Shown: positions 26,628 to 35,130 of the stretch, piece after piece
How the letters are laid out: every line of letters begins with the position of its first letter
Position numbering within the stretch: position 1 is the stretch's first letter
NCBI GenBank assembly: GCA_964517495.1
Contig: CAZFER010000053.1
Coordinates: forward strand, 1 to 46,641
DNA: 46,641 bases
DNA from: CAZFER01 sp964517495
Lineage (GTDB): Bacteria; Hinthialibacterota; Hinthialibacteria; Hinthialibacterales; Hinthialibacteraceae
Reading direction: 5' to 3'
Notes under the pieces: generated by a model
What the model saw: only the letters and a program-made list of their open reading frames with translations
Databases searched by the model: none
Told to the model about the DNA's origin: nothing
Translations under genes and position numbers: made by a program

Positions 26628-27059
26628 TTATAATTTGTAAAGGTCCTCACCGCTGAGAATACGGAGATTCGTGGATTTCAACGCATTGACCGCTTTATCC
26701 ACGTCTTCGAATCGGAAAATTAAAATGGCTTGATCACCCGACCGTTCCACGAAACCATATAAATACTCGATATTCAGTTCTTCTTTGCTTAGAATTTCAA
26801 GCACATTACATAAACTTCCAGGAGCATCAGGGATCTCCAGCGCAACCACTTCTGTATCTAAAACTGTGAATTTATTGCTTCGCAGAATATTAAGCGCTTC
26901 ATCCACCTTATCGACAATAAGCCGCACAATGCCGAAATCATGGGTGTCAGCGAGAGTGACCGCGCGGATATTGATTTTTCCGTCGCGCAAGATTTCAGTG
27001 ACTTCCGCCACCCGTCCTGTGCGGTTTTCAACAAAAACGGATATTTGACGCAACTTCAT
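26628..27059 (-). CDS. Tandem ACT-domain protein linked to PaaK
   Basis: 143 residues with two ACT repeats. The first is MKLRQISVFVENRTGRVAEV to about residue 65, the second starts near VVALEIPDAPGSLCNVLEIL. ACT domains bind amino acids and control enzymes. This two-domain form is regularly encoded next to phenylacetate-CoA ligase genes of amino-acid fermenting or anaerobic bacteria, where it probably senses an aromatic or branched-chain amino acid and modulates the ligase. AAGGAG lies 7 bases before the ATG. It sits between two paaK genes (24 bases after the first). Confidence 0.9.
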   Translation of the reverse strand: MKLRQISVFVENRTGRVAEVTEILRDGKINIRAVTLADTHDFGIVRLIVDKVDEALNILRSNKFTVLDTEVVALEIPDAPGSLCNVLEILSKEELNIEYLYGFVERSGDQAILIFRFEDVDKAVNALKSTNLRILSGEDLYKL

Positions 27060-27083
27060 TGTGATTCTCCTTATCCGGTTCGC

Positions 27084-28391
27084 TTATGCGTTGTTTTCCA
27101 TTCGCCGATCCAGCACCCGTTTGGCCTTGCCCATGCTTCGTTCGATGGTTTTGGGCTCAACCAGTTGGATTTTTGCTCCCAAGCCCAATGTGGCTTCGAT
27201 CTGCTTGGCAATTCTGGCTTGTAATTCCTCCAAGCGCTTTACTTCATCAGAAAAAATGCGTTCTTCCACTTCCACTTGGACGGTTAACTCATCCAACACG
27301 CCGCGCTTGTCCACAATAATCAAGTAATGGGGTTCCACCCCTTGGGTTTGGAATAAAATCTCTTCGATTTGTGAAGGGAATACATTCACCCCTCGGATAA
27401 TTAGCATGTCATCCGTGCGCCCGGTAATACGTTCCATTCGCGCATGGGTTCGGCCACATGCACACGGTTCATAACTTAACCGGCTGATATCACGCGTGCG
27501 GAACCGAACAACAGGGAAGGCTGCTTTGGTCATGCATGTAAAGACCAATTCACCCTTTTCACCCGGAGGTAAAGGTTCGCCGGTATTGGGGTCGATGATT
27601 TCAGGATAGAAATGGTCATCAAACACATGAAGCCCCTCCTGGGTTTCGCATTCACTGGCCACCCCTGGACCGATGATTTCCGAGAGCCCATATATATCAT
27701 AGGCTTTGATCTTGAGCCGTTTTTCAATTTCAACCCGCATCTGGTCACTCCAGGGTTCAGCGCCCAAAATACCGGATTTTAGCTTTAACGACTGGGGATC
27801 AATCCCCATTTCTTCCAATACTTCGGCGATATAGAGTGAATAAGAAGGCGTACAAGCCAGCATGGTCGCCCCAAAATCCTGCATGATCATAACCTGGCGG
27901 TTGGTGTTCCCCCCTGAAATCGGGATAACAGTGGCCCCCACTTTTTCCGCACCGTAATGAACCCCCAAGCCACCGGTGAATAAGCCATATCCATAGGCAA
28001 TTTGAATGATATCGTCATCACTGCCGCCTCCGCAGCATATGGTACGGGCCATCAGTTCTGACCACAGGTTGATATCTTCTCTGGTATAACCAACCACCAC
28101 AGGTTTACCGGTGGTTCCCGATGATGAATGTACACGGACTATATCCTTTAAGGGCACCGCAAACATCCCAAATGGATAATTATCACGCAGATCAATTTTT
28201 GTGGTGAAGGGAAATTTGGATAGATCGGCTAAGGTATTAAGATCCGATGGTTTTACACCATATTCATCAAACTTTTGGCGATAGCATGGAATCTGCTCAT
28301 ACGCTTTTCGAATAATATGGCGCAAGCGGTAGAGCTGCAAAGCCTGCCGCTCAGCAAGCGGCATACATTCCATTTCGCGGTTCCAAATCAT
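27084..28391 (-). CDS. paaK: Phenylacetate-CoA ligase (PaaK1)
   Basis: 435 residues from ATG 28391, with AAGGAG 8 bases upstream; the in-frame GTG at 28400 overlaps that site and is rejected. All PaaK motifs are present: HSSSGTTGKPVVVGYT, AYDIYGLSEIIGPGV, VRFRTRDISRL, CACGRTHARM and GKAKRVLDRR. It forms aryl-CoA from the free acid. First gene of the minus-strand cluster paaK1-ACT-paaK2-porin-livKHMGF-paaK3, with a ~500-base AT-rich upstream region holding two copies of a palindromic motif. Confidence 0.92.
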   Translation of the reverse strand: MIWNREMECMPLAERQALQLYRLRHIIRKAYEQIPCYRQKFDEYGVKPSDLNTLADLSKFPFTTKIDLRDNYPFGMFAVPLKDIVRVHSSSGTTGKPVVVGYTREDINLWSELMARTICCGGGSDDDIIQIAYGYGLFTGGLGVHYGAEKVGATVIPISGGNTNRQVMIMQDFGATMLACTPSYSLYIAEVLEEMGIDPQSLKLKSGILGAEPWSDQMRVEIEKRLKIKAYDIYGLSEIIGPGVASECETQEGLHVFDDHFYPEIIDPNTGEPLPPGEKGELVFTCMTKAAFPVVRFRTRDISRLSYEPCACGRTHARMERITGRTDDMLIIRGVNVFPSQIEEILFQTQGVEPHYLIIVDKRGVLDELTVQVEVEERIFSDEVKRLEELQARIAKQIEATLGLGAKIQLVEPKTIERSMGKAKRVLDRRMENNA

Positions 28392-28464
28392 ATCCTTCAC
28401 TCCTTGTATGCAATTACGCTGACGGATTTTCTGGAGGAACTTTTATTAACCTTTATTCCTTGGT

Positions 28465-28634
28465 AAATTGATAAATTTCTAATGGATAATAAATATTCTA
28501 ACCTAGAATAATCTCTAATTTTCTCTATTTTGTGAATGGCTATGTAAAAAAAATTGAAAAAAATTATAGTTTTTTCTTTTGGAAAGCGTTATATTTGAAA
28601 TGTAAATATTAAGGTTTATGAAATTGATAAATTT
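28465..28634 (-). promoter_or_regulatory. Two copies of AAATTGATAAATTT upstream of paaK1
   Basis: The identical 14-mer AAATTGATAAATTT lies at 28465-28478 and 28621-28634. Each is an interrupted palindrome (AAATT-GATA-AATTT). They lie 74 and 230 bases before the paaK1 start codon in an AT-rich stretch without genes (28401-28680). An operator role is an inference; a related AAATTGATATAAAT occurs at 8426 in the cytochrome promoter region. Confidence 0.35.
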
Positions 28635-28684
28635 TATAAACTTACATTGCCCTTAATTCGGAGGGTAAGTCACGTTTCCTGACT

Positions 28685-28870
28685 CATCAATGAACACATC
28701 TATTTTAACATGAAGAAAACGGGAGAGGGCGAGGTTCCCACCGAGCCGGGGGATCCGATTGAGTTACATTTTAACATAAAATCGTCCTTGCAGGATTTTA
28801 TGAACGTGCCTCTTTTTTTGAATTTTCATATTACCGGCTCCGCAGGAGCGTCGCTCTCCATGGATTTAAG
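28685..28870. repeat. Dispersed intergenic repeat, copy A
   Basis: Two modules recur at 36.1 kb: the one at 28685-28713 (core ACACATCTATTT) and the one at 28721-28748 (GGCGAGG...CCGAGCCG). Next comes a hairpin CATAAAATC (28775-28783)/GATTTTATG (28794-28802) and a GC-rich end with GGCTCCGCAGGAGC. It is non-coding, between the paaK operon promoter and the cheV 3' end. The family probably has many genomic copies. Confidence 0.55.
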
Positions 28871-28897
28871 ATCAAAACGTAGTGTATACCTCTAAAT

Positions 28898-29806
28898 TCA
28901 ACTGTAGGTTAACAATCCTTGCATCTTTTGAAATAATTCATCCAGATTGAGTTTGGTAATATGCTCCTCTGCTTTTAGGTATTTGGCTCGTTCCTTCATT
29001 CCTGGATCACCAATGGATGAATAAACGATAACCGGGATATGGGATGTCTCCGGGGTTTCCTTAATGAGTTTGGTTAATGCAAGGCCGTCGGTTTGGGGCA
29101 TTTCCACATCGGAAATCACCATATCAATGTTTTTGTTCTCATTGATAATATCCCATGCCTCAGAACCATCATGGGCAACCAAGACCTTAAAATTTAGATA
29201 TTCCAACTCCAATTGCAGCATTTCGCGGATGGAAGAGCTATCATCTGCAATCAGAATGGTTTGGCTGTGCCCATCTGGTGCGACCTCCTTGCCTTTTTGC
29301 TTTTGTATTTTGACCTGTTCCGGGGTGACCTTGATCAGGATGGTTTCATAATCCAGCATCATGATCATCTGTTCTTCTGTTGGGCGCACAATTGAAATAA
29401 CGTAAGGGTTTTGGGTCATATCCAGCACATTATGGGCGTTGATCACTTTTTCCCACAATACGGTATGAACCGCCTCCACATGTTCAACCAAAAAAGCGTT
29501 ATGAACCCCAAAAAACTCTGTGACGATAACGCGATATCTCTTGTTATCCAGTGAGGTATACTCACCATAGAGAAAGTATTTCAAATCCAATACGGGAATC
29601 ACCCGGTCATGATTTTGAAACACGCCACGCATGGCTGGATGGGCATCGGGAGTGACCGTAAAACTGGACATTTCTGAAAGCACCCGGCTCACTTTTAAGA
29701 TATTAATCCCATAAGTATCTTCTCCGCATTTAAATTCCAGCACCTTTAATTCATTGGAACCAGAGCGCAAATAAGTATCCGCATCAGTTTGTACTTTTTG
29801 AACCAT
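28898..29806 (-). CDS. cheV: CheV-type chemotaxis coupling protein (CheW domain + receiver)
   Basis: 302 residues from ATG 29806 with AAGGAG 6 bases upstream. A CheW-like domain covers ~15-165 (LKVLEFKCGEDTYGINILKV; VIPVLDLKYFLYG). A response-regulator receiver covers ~180-300 with acidic pocket ILIADDSSS, phospho-acceptor Asp in MVISDVEMPQTDG, and Thr/Ser and Lys in VIVYSSIGD and EEHITKLN. CheV couples chemoreceptors to CheA and tunes adaptation. No other che genes are in the window. It overlaps the upstream kinase gene by 23 bases, so the kinase might phosphorylate it; that pairing is an inference. Confidence 0.9.
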   Translation of the reverse strand: MVQKVQTDADTYLRSGSNELKVLEFKCGEDTYGINILKVSRVLSEMSSFTVTPDAHPAMRGVFQNHDRVIPVLDLKYFLYGEYTSLDNKRYRVIVTEFFGVHNAFLVEHVEAVHTVLWEKVINAHNVLDMTQNPYVISIVRPTEEQMIMMLDYETILIKVTPEQVKIQKQKGKEVAPDGHSQTILIADDSSSIREMLQLELEYLNFKVLVAHDGSEAWDIINENKNIDMVISDVEMPQTDGLALTKLIKETPETSHIPVIVYSSIGDPGMKERAKYLKAEEHITKLNLDELFQKMQGLLTYS

Positions 29807-30533
29807 GACTTTCTCCTTCATATAGAGGCAATTCAAACCAAAATACAAGTTTGTTGTCTTCTTTTTTATTTGCTCCGACCTGTCCGTTTTGTGCCTCAAT
29901 GGCCATCCGGCAGTAAGTCAATCCTAATCCACTCCCCTGCATTTTTCGTTGCAGGCGTAACTGAACCTGCTGAGCGGGATCAAATATATTTTGTATATCA
30001 AAGGAAGTATTCTCACTTAAGGGATTAATCACTTCCGTACGAATAAATCCATTCGAGGAATGAGCACGTATTTCGATTTCATGTTTGCGTGGGGTGTGGC
30101 GAATGGCATTCACCAAATAATTATCAATCACACGCGATGTCATGGAAGGATCGATAAACACAGAAGCGGGCAGCGAGGGATCAATATGTTTAGTGATAAG
30201 AATGTTTTTATCTTCCGCTATGGGATTCACAATATCCAGGCAGCTGTTGATGATGGCTTCAAACTCTGTGTTTTCTTTTTTGGCTGTAAGGCCGGTGTTC
30301 TCGTTGCGGGCCTGATCCAATACATCTTCCAATATCCGTTCAGCCCGTTCAATCGCCAAACGGGTCGAGGCAGCTAACTGTTGGTGTTTTGGATTGTTGG
30401 GATCATGACGCCCCGCTTCAACCCGTCTTAAAAACTGCTTGGCCACTGACAAGGGGGATTCCAAATCATGAAGCAAAAGGGCGACCAATTGTAAATGCAA
30501 CTGCTCTTCTGTTTTTTGATTTTTTTCATCCAT
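29784..30533 (-). CDS. Soluble sensor histidine kinase
   Basis: 249 residues with no transmembrane segment and no sensor domain. The H-box is LLLHDLESPLSVAK (His22); the N-box is VIDNYLVNAIRHTP; the G2 box is GSGLGLTYCRMAIEA. It therefore has only the catalytic core (HisKA + HATPase_c) and must be recruited by another protein. It overlaps the cheV start by 23 bases, giving coupled translation. Likely substrate: the CheV receiver or a distant regulator. Confidence 0.88.
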   Translation of the reverse strand: MDEKNQKTEEQLHLQLVALLLHDLESPLSVAKQFLRRVEAGRHDPNNPKHQQLAASTRLAIERAERILEDVLDQARNENTGLTAKKENTEFEAIINSCLDIVNPIAEDKNILITKHIDPSLPASVFIDPSMTSRVIDNYLVNAIRHTPRKHEIEIRAHSSNGFIRTEVINPLSENTSFDIQNIFDPAQQVQLRLQRKMQGSGLGLTYCRMAIEAQNGQVGANKKEDNKLVFWFELPLYEGESHGSKSTN

Positions 30534-30743
30534 ATATCAAGTCTCATTGATCGGTTTTAACTTCAGTAATAATAAATACTTATATTATATTAAACTATCT
30601 GGGCAGCGCGGTCTCCAAAAATCCAAAGAACCTATCCTAAAAATTATACAATCCACTTTAAAAAGGAGAACCATTAAATGAATAATTGTACAAATTGATA
30701 AACAAGAATTTGATTTCTATTCATATCGAGAACAAATTCAAGA

Positions 30744-30911
30744 ATTATAAAGATTTACTTTAATGACCATTATAAAGTGGGTGAAAGGAAAGGACTTGGT
30801 TTGTTTAGTGTATTCGAGCTTGTACAACGACATCACGGTTGGATTGATGTGAAGGGTGAGGAAGGTAAAGGAACCACGTTCAATATATTCTTCCCCGTAT
30901 TAAAAGAATGA
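30744..30911 (+). pseudogene. Histidine kinase C-terminal remnant
   Basis: This 56-codon open stretch has no start codon or ribosome site. It reads KGLGLFSVFELVQRHHGWID followed by EEGKGTTFNIFFPV, which is the G2-box end of a HATPase_c domain (compare GTGLGLSTVYGIVKQHGGWI in full kinases). Upstream frames contain stops, so only the 3' end of a decayed kinase gene is left between two minus-strand genes. The rest of the 30534-30927 gap shows nothing else I can name. Confidence 0.7.
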
Positions 30912-30927
30912 TAGGAAAGATGATTTT

Positions 30928-31347
30928 TTACACCTTCCATGATCGGCTTAGAAAGTGATCCAAAAACTTTCCTTCAACAAAATGATTAATGGCCTGTTCC
31001 GAACCCGCTTGGTCCATACCCCATAACAAAGCATGATTAGGGGTATCCTCTTCAGTCACTTGCAAAAAAGCATTATCCCCTTCGGACCAAACCACAGGTG
31101 TGTCTTTATAAAATTCCGCTGAGGCATAATTTACCCCAGGTCCACCAATAATAATGGTTGGGCAGATGTGGAACATATCATTATCAAGATACCACCGGTC
31201 CGATACCACAATCGCGCGTTGATAGGTTGAGCATCCCTTGGAATCGATCCGCTCTTTTAATCGATAAGCCAAAGGCCGATCCTTTTCTTCAGGCACCAAT
31301 TCTGAACCGACAACAATTAATATGGTCTCATTGATATCAATATTCAA
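30928..31347 (-). CDS. Conserved-looking protein of unknown function coupled to aminotransferase
   Basis: 139 residues, unrecognised. It reads like a compact alpha/beta protein: strands ILIVVGSEL, RAIVVSDRWYL and PTIIIGGPGVN, and an acidic middle. There is no signal peptide or membrane segment, so it is probably cytoplasmic. The start is TTG at 31347, supported by AAGGAA 6 bases upstream. It overlaps the 3' end of the aminotransferase gene by 11 bases, so the two are translated together and probably act together. No function is proposed. Confidence 0.7.
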   Translation of the reverse strand: MNIDINETILIVVGSELVPEEKDRPLAYRLKERIDSKGCSTYQRAIVVSDRWYLDNDMFHICPTIIIGGPGVNYASAEFYKDTPVVWSEGDNAFLQVTEEDTPNHALLWGMDQAGSEQAINHFVEGKFLDHFLSRSWKV

Positions 31348-32653
31348 TTTCTATTTCCTTCAGCGTAAACTGGTCCGCGGGGATTGATGCAAGTGTTTGG
31401 CCCAATCGTTTGCATCCTTCCTTTAACTGTTCTTCATCGATCATTCCAAATGACAAGCGCATACTCGAGGAACGGACCGATTCAAATCGGTCGGGTGAAT
31501 AGCAAATGGCTCCGGGTACGTAGAGCACCTTTTCTTCCAATCCCCGTTGAAAAACTTCACCTTGTGGGCCTGTGTCTATGGTATCCGGCAGCGAAAGCCA
31601 TATGTAAAGCCCCCCGCTCGCTTTTAAACATCCGGCTTGTGGGGGAAGGGTATTTTCAAGAACAGAAAGCGCTACATCCCGCTTGTGTTCATATAACGAT
31701 CGCAATCGGGCGGTATGTTGATCAAATAAATCGGCTTGCAGGATCGACTTCAGAATTTGCTGGCTTAGGTTGGAGCTGCCAAAATCGTGATTCCCCTTAA
31801 AATCCACCATCTTATCGATAATGGGTTTGGGCCCCATTCCAAACCCCAAGCGCAGCCCCGGTGACAACGATTTGGAAAACGATTCGGTATAGAGCACCAA
31901 TTCATTATCCGGCTCCAGCGATTTAATGGGCGGTGGGGGGGAATCATCAAAGTAAAGCCGCCGATAGGCCGCATCCTCCACTAACAGAATGGGATTTCCT
32001 TTTTCTTTGAAGTGTTGCAGCAAGTCCAATAACCGCTTTCGCCGCTCAAGAGACAACGTAACCCCTTGAGGATTGGTCGCGTAGGACATGGTATAGATCA
32101 TTTTTACCCGATGCAATTCCCCTTGGGCTTCCAAGCCGGATAGGCATTCAGCGACTTTCTCCGGATCAAGCCCATTTTCATCCGTATCAATGCCAATTGT
32201 GCGCACACCGCGTGTTTTGAAAGCACCCAACACCACAAAATAGGTGGGGGCTTCCACAATGACATAATCCCCTTCATCCAAAAGCACCTCGGAGAGCAGA
32301 TATAATATCTGCTGTGATCCGGAACCCAGCAGGATATGGGAAGCATCGATGGGCGTATCGGGGTGGAGAACCCCTTCACGCCGCATGCGCTCTAATAAGT
32401 GGTTGCGCAGTTCCAAATCCCCCTGCGTGGTGCCATATTGCAGCGCCGCTTTTCCCAGCGCATGCGATTCCATCAATGACTGAATGTGTTGAAGCACATC
32501 ATCATTGGGCAATGATTCCTGATCCACAAAACCAGCAGCCAGTGAAATCAAGCCCGGTACTTCCAGTGCTTGGGCCATCAGCCAGCTGATTTCAGGGGGA
32601 GCGGTTCGTTTGCCTTGAGTGGATAAGCGTTTGTTCCATACATCGGTGTTCAT
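31337..32653 (-). CDS. PLP-dependent aminotransferase, class I/II (2-aminoadipate/aromatic type)
   Basis: 438 residues, fold-type I. It starts with an ISLAAGFVDQESLPND loop as in LysN/aromatic and 2-aminoadipate aminotransferases. LQYGTTQGDLELRNHL and GSQQILYLL bind cofactor phosphate; the Schiff-base lysine is Lys261 in SFSKSLSPGLRLGFG. Arg in MRLSFG near the C-terminus binds the substrate carboxylate. The usual PxxQNPTG is MSYATNPQG. It transfers amino groups from branched, aromatic or aminoadipate substrates to 2-oxoglutarate. It may feed aryl pyruvates toward the PaaK pathway of the same region, which is an inference. Confidence 0.88.
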   Translation of the reverse strand: MNTDVWNKRLSTQGKRTAPPEISWLMAQALEVPGLISLAAGFVDQESLPNDDVLQHIQSLMESHALGKAALQYGTTQGDLELRNHLLERMRREGVLHPDTPIDASHILLGSGSQQILYLLSEVLLDEGDYVIVEAPTYFVVLGAFKTRGVRTIGIDTDENGLDPEKVAECLSGLEAQGELHRVKMIYTMSYATNPQGVTLSLERRKRLLDLLQHFKEKGNPILLVEDAAYRRLYFDDSPPPPIKSLEPDNELVLYTESFSKSLSPGLRLGFGMGPKPIIDKMVDFKGNHDFGSSNLSQQILKSILQADLFDQHTARLRSLYEHKRDVALSVLENTLPPQAGCLKASGGLYIWLSLPDTIDTGPQGEVFQRGLEEKVLYVPGAICYSPDRFESVRSSSMRLSFGMIDEEQLKEGCKRLGQTLASIPADQFTLKEIEIEY

Positions 32654-32778
32654 GATTGTCTCTTTTGTATAATTGTTGGACTATGGTGTCTTGCTTGATT
32701 ACAAATTGACGGTTCCGATTGAATTTCGTACTATTCTTAACAGGTTAAATCCATTTTCTGATAACTCAATACTATACC

Positions 32779-33609
32779 ATGAAAAACATTTCTCCGAGTG
32801 CTCTTTTAGTTATTTTTGGAACGGGTATCACCTTTTTTGCGCTGATGCTGGTGGTCAATATTGCCGGTTTGGGAACCATTCCCAAATGGTTTCTGCATAT
32901 GTATGTATCCTTATTGATTCTAATTTTCATGTGGTGGCCAATCGATATGGCCATCAATTGGGAAAAACGCACCGATCAAGCCCGCCGCAAGGATACCGTG
33001 ATTCTAATTCTGGTGGGAACTCTCATCCTATTTATTTATCCTTATTATTTTTTGGCATTACCCTTTGTGCCGGTATTGATTTTTGCGGGCATTGTGGGCG
33101 TCTTTTTCCCCCTGATATTCATGTTTTTTAAAAACCGAAAAGAACACCGAATCACCATTGATGTTCAGCGTTTCCATCATATTGCTTTGAAAGAACCTCG
33201 CGCCCAGGAGTTTTTGAACTACTTTCCTGATGCCAAACATTATCTGATTGGCCTCTCGAAAGCCGATGGTGACCGGTTACACCTGCTGCTGCATCATCGT
33301 GAACCGTATGAAGAATTACCGGGCACCCAAATCGATTATGTATTGGATATCGGTTTCGACCGACGCTCATCCATGCGTATTGGAAAAGAACAACTTCAGT
33401 GCTATATCTTTTATAATGATAAAGGAAATGCGCGCATTGGGTTTTTGCCTTCATCAAACATCGGCCGCGCATTGGATTATGGATTTACCGAAGAAGAATT
33501 GGAAAATGCCATCGAGCAGACAAAAATGGAAGATCAAAATTGGCCGAAATTACGTGATGATCCCTTACCCATTCAACATTATCCCGGTAAATCTGTGCGA
33601 TTAAAATAA
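32779..33609 (+). CDS. Membrane protein of unknown function
   Basis: 276 residues. Four hydrophobic helices lie in the first ~115 residues (for example ALLVIFGTGITFFALMLVV and LLILIFMWWPIDMAI). A soluble ~155-residue tail follows, with DYVLDIGFDRRSSMRIG and LDYGFTEEELENAIEQ. I do not recognise the family. No clear ribosome site is visible. It is 15 bases upstream of the UshA-like triheme gene, so they may form an operon. Confidence 0.7.
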   Translation: MKNISPSALLVIFGTGITFFALMLVVNIAGLGTIPKWFLHMYVSLLILIFMWWPIDMAINWEKRTDQARRKDTVILILVGTLILFIYPYYFLALPFVPVLIFAGIVGVFFPLIFMFFKNRKEHRITIDVQRFHHIALKEPRAQEFLNYFPDAKHYLIGLSKADGDRLHLLLHHREPYEELPGTQIDYVLDIGFDRRSSMRIGKEQLQCYIFYNDKGNARIGFLPSSNIGRALDYGFTEEELENAIEQTKMEDQNWPKLRDDPLPIQHYPGKSVRLK

Positions 33610-33624
33610 TAACGAGGTGTATCC

Positions 33625-34956
33625 ATGAAGAAATGGTTGTTGATTTCTCTTTTTCTGCCAATCGTATCACTACCAGTCTTTTGCGAAACCGTAACAATGG
33701 TAGTTACCGGACAAACCCATGCCCACTTTGAACAATGCGGCTGCCCGGATGATCCCCAAGGCGGTCTTGAAGCCCGCGCCGCTTATTTGGAGGTATTGAA
33801 GAACGAAGTCCCTGATTTTGCATTGATTGATATTGGTGGATTTTTGCCAGAAAATACCACTCCCATCGATGCCGCCGTGGGACAAACTTATCTCCAGGCT
33901 ATGTGCCGTTTGAAATATCATTTCGTTTTACTGGGAGAAAGTGATCTCGAGCATGGTTATGGATATTTGAGTGGACTCTTTAAATCCAACCCGCAGCCTC
34001 AACCGATTTCAACCAACCTTGAGGCAGAAGGCCAAAAAGCCTTTTGGAACGGGGCAACCCGTATCTCAAAGAACAATATCGAGATCGGACTGCTGGGGCT
34101 ATCATCGCTTAAATCCCGCCAGCCAACCAATGAAAGTGTGTTCGCCATAAGCACGTCCAATGATATTATCGCATCCCAGATCAAAGCACTAAACGATGAA
34201 AAGGCATGTGATGCTATTGTTCTGCTAGCTCATGAACCATCACCAGTCGTCATTCGCTGGTTGAAAAAATATAAAGGCCCCTCGATTGACATGATTGTCA
34301 CCCTCGATTTAGAAGAAGATGTCCAAAAACATGATGATATATTTATCGTGAATGCCCCGGGCGAAGGGCGTGAAATCGGCCGCATTGATATGCAAATCAC
34401 CAAAGGTGAGGGGCTTCAGGATGTTCAATTTACCCGGACCGTCCTCGATCCCCAAAAGATGGAAAGCCAATCCATGCGCACGTTTTTAAACGATTCGTAT
34501 AATCGAATGGTGAATGAGTTGGACTTGCAGTACGAAGGTCCCTACCCCTTGCAAGACTATCAGGAAGAAAAAGATATGCTTAATGAATATATGGGCGGTG
34601 AGGAATGCAAGGGCTGCCATGAAGATCAATACATTCAATGGGAAGAGACAAAACACGCCCGCGCTTTTGATAATTTACTGGATAAAAACCGCCATTGGGT
34701 GCCTGAAATGCTGGCCCGAATGGTCACCGGTTATGGTCATGAAACCGGTTTTGAATCAATTGAAGAGTCTGATTATCTTTTGCAAGTTCAATGTGAAACC
34801 TGCCACGGCCCTGGCTTGATTCACGTGGAAGGAATGGGAACCGCTCCCATTCGTAATAACATGACCAAAGAACTGTGTATGGAATGCCATACCAAGGAAT
34901 ATGATCCCAAATTCGAGAAACTCTTTGATTTATTCTACAAACAGGTTAAACATTAA
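33625..34956 (+). CDS. UshA-like (calcineurin phosphoesterase-like) domain fused to triheme cytochrome
   Basis: 443 residues with a signal peptide (cleavage near VFCETV). Residues ~22-280 resemble the 5'-nucleotidase/UshA-like family variant with a CGC motif after the first strand (MVVTGQTHAHFEQCGCPDD, then GGLEARAAYL). The usual metal-ligand pairs (DxH, GNHE) are replaced: GESDLEHGYG takes the place of GNHE. Enzyme activity is therefore doubtful. Residues ~320-443 hold three heme motifs (CKGCH at 328, CETCH, CMECH) as in cytochrome c554-like domains (KHARAFDNLL, CETCHGPG). Related fusions occur in other anaerobes. It is a periplasmic redox protein. Confidence 0.78.
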   Translation: MKKWLLISLFLPIVSLPVFCETVTMVVTGQTHAHFEQCGCPDDPQGGLEARAAYLEVLKNEVPDFALIDIGGFLPENTTPIDAAVGQTYLQAMCRLKYHFVLLGESDLEHGYGYLSGLFKSNPQPQPISTNLEAEGQKAFWNGATRISKNNIEIGLLGLSSLKSRQPTNESVFAISTSNDIIASQIKALNDEKACDAIVLLAHEPSPVVIRWLKKYKGPSIDMIVTLDLEEDVQKHDDIFIVNAPGEGREIGRIDMQITKGEGLQDVQFTRTVLDPQKMESQSMRTFLNDSYNRMVNELDLQYEGPYPLQDYQEEKDMLNEYMGGEECKGCHEDQYIQWEETKHARAFDNLLDKNRHWVPEMLARMVTGYGHETGFESIEESDYLLQVQCETCHGPGLIHVEGMGTAPIRNNMTKELCMECHTKEYDPKFEKLFDLFYKQVKH

Positions 34957-35022
34957 CAATTAGGTAACGAGGTGTTTGTACAATTGATCGAAAGGACAAG
35001 ATCAGCCTTATGTAGAACCATT

Positions 35023-35055
35023 CCCCTCCCAAGCCTGGGAGGGGCTAGGGGAGGG
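35023..35055. repeat. GC-rich palindromic repeat (REP-like)
   Basis: CCCCTCCC (35023-35030), loop AAGCCT, GGGAGGGG (35037-35044), then CTAGGGGAGGG. It sits in the 174-base gap between the triheme fusion and the decarboxylase-like gene. It could also act as a transcription terminator, though no T-run follows. Confidence 0.5.
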
Positions 35056-35130
35056 TTGTAAGAGGGGCGAACAATATCAAATCATACATTACATAGCACA
35101 AATATTTTACAATTTACTTAATCTTATGAT

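Noticed and set aside
28710..28895. A 61-residue plus-strand ORF starting MKKTGEGEVP
   Set aside because: It is the translation of a dispersed non-coding repeat.
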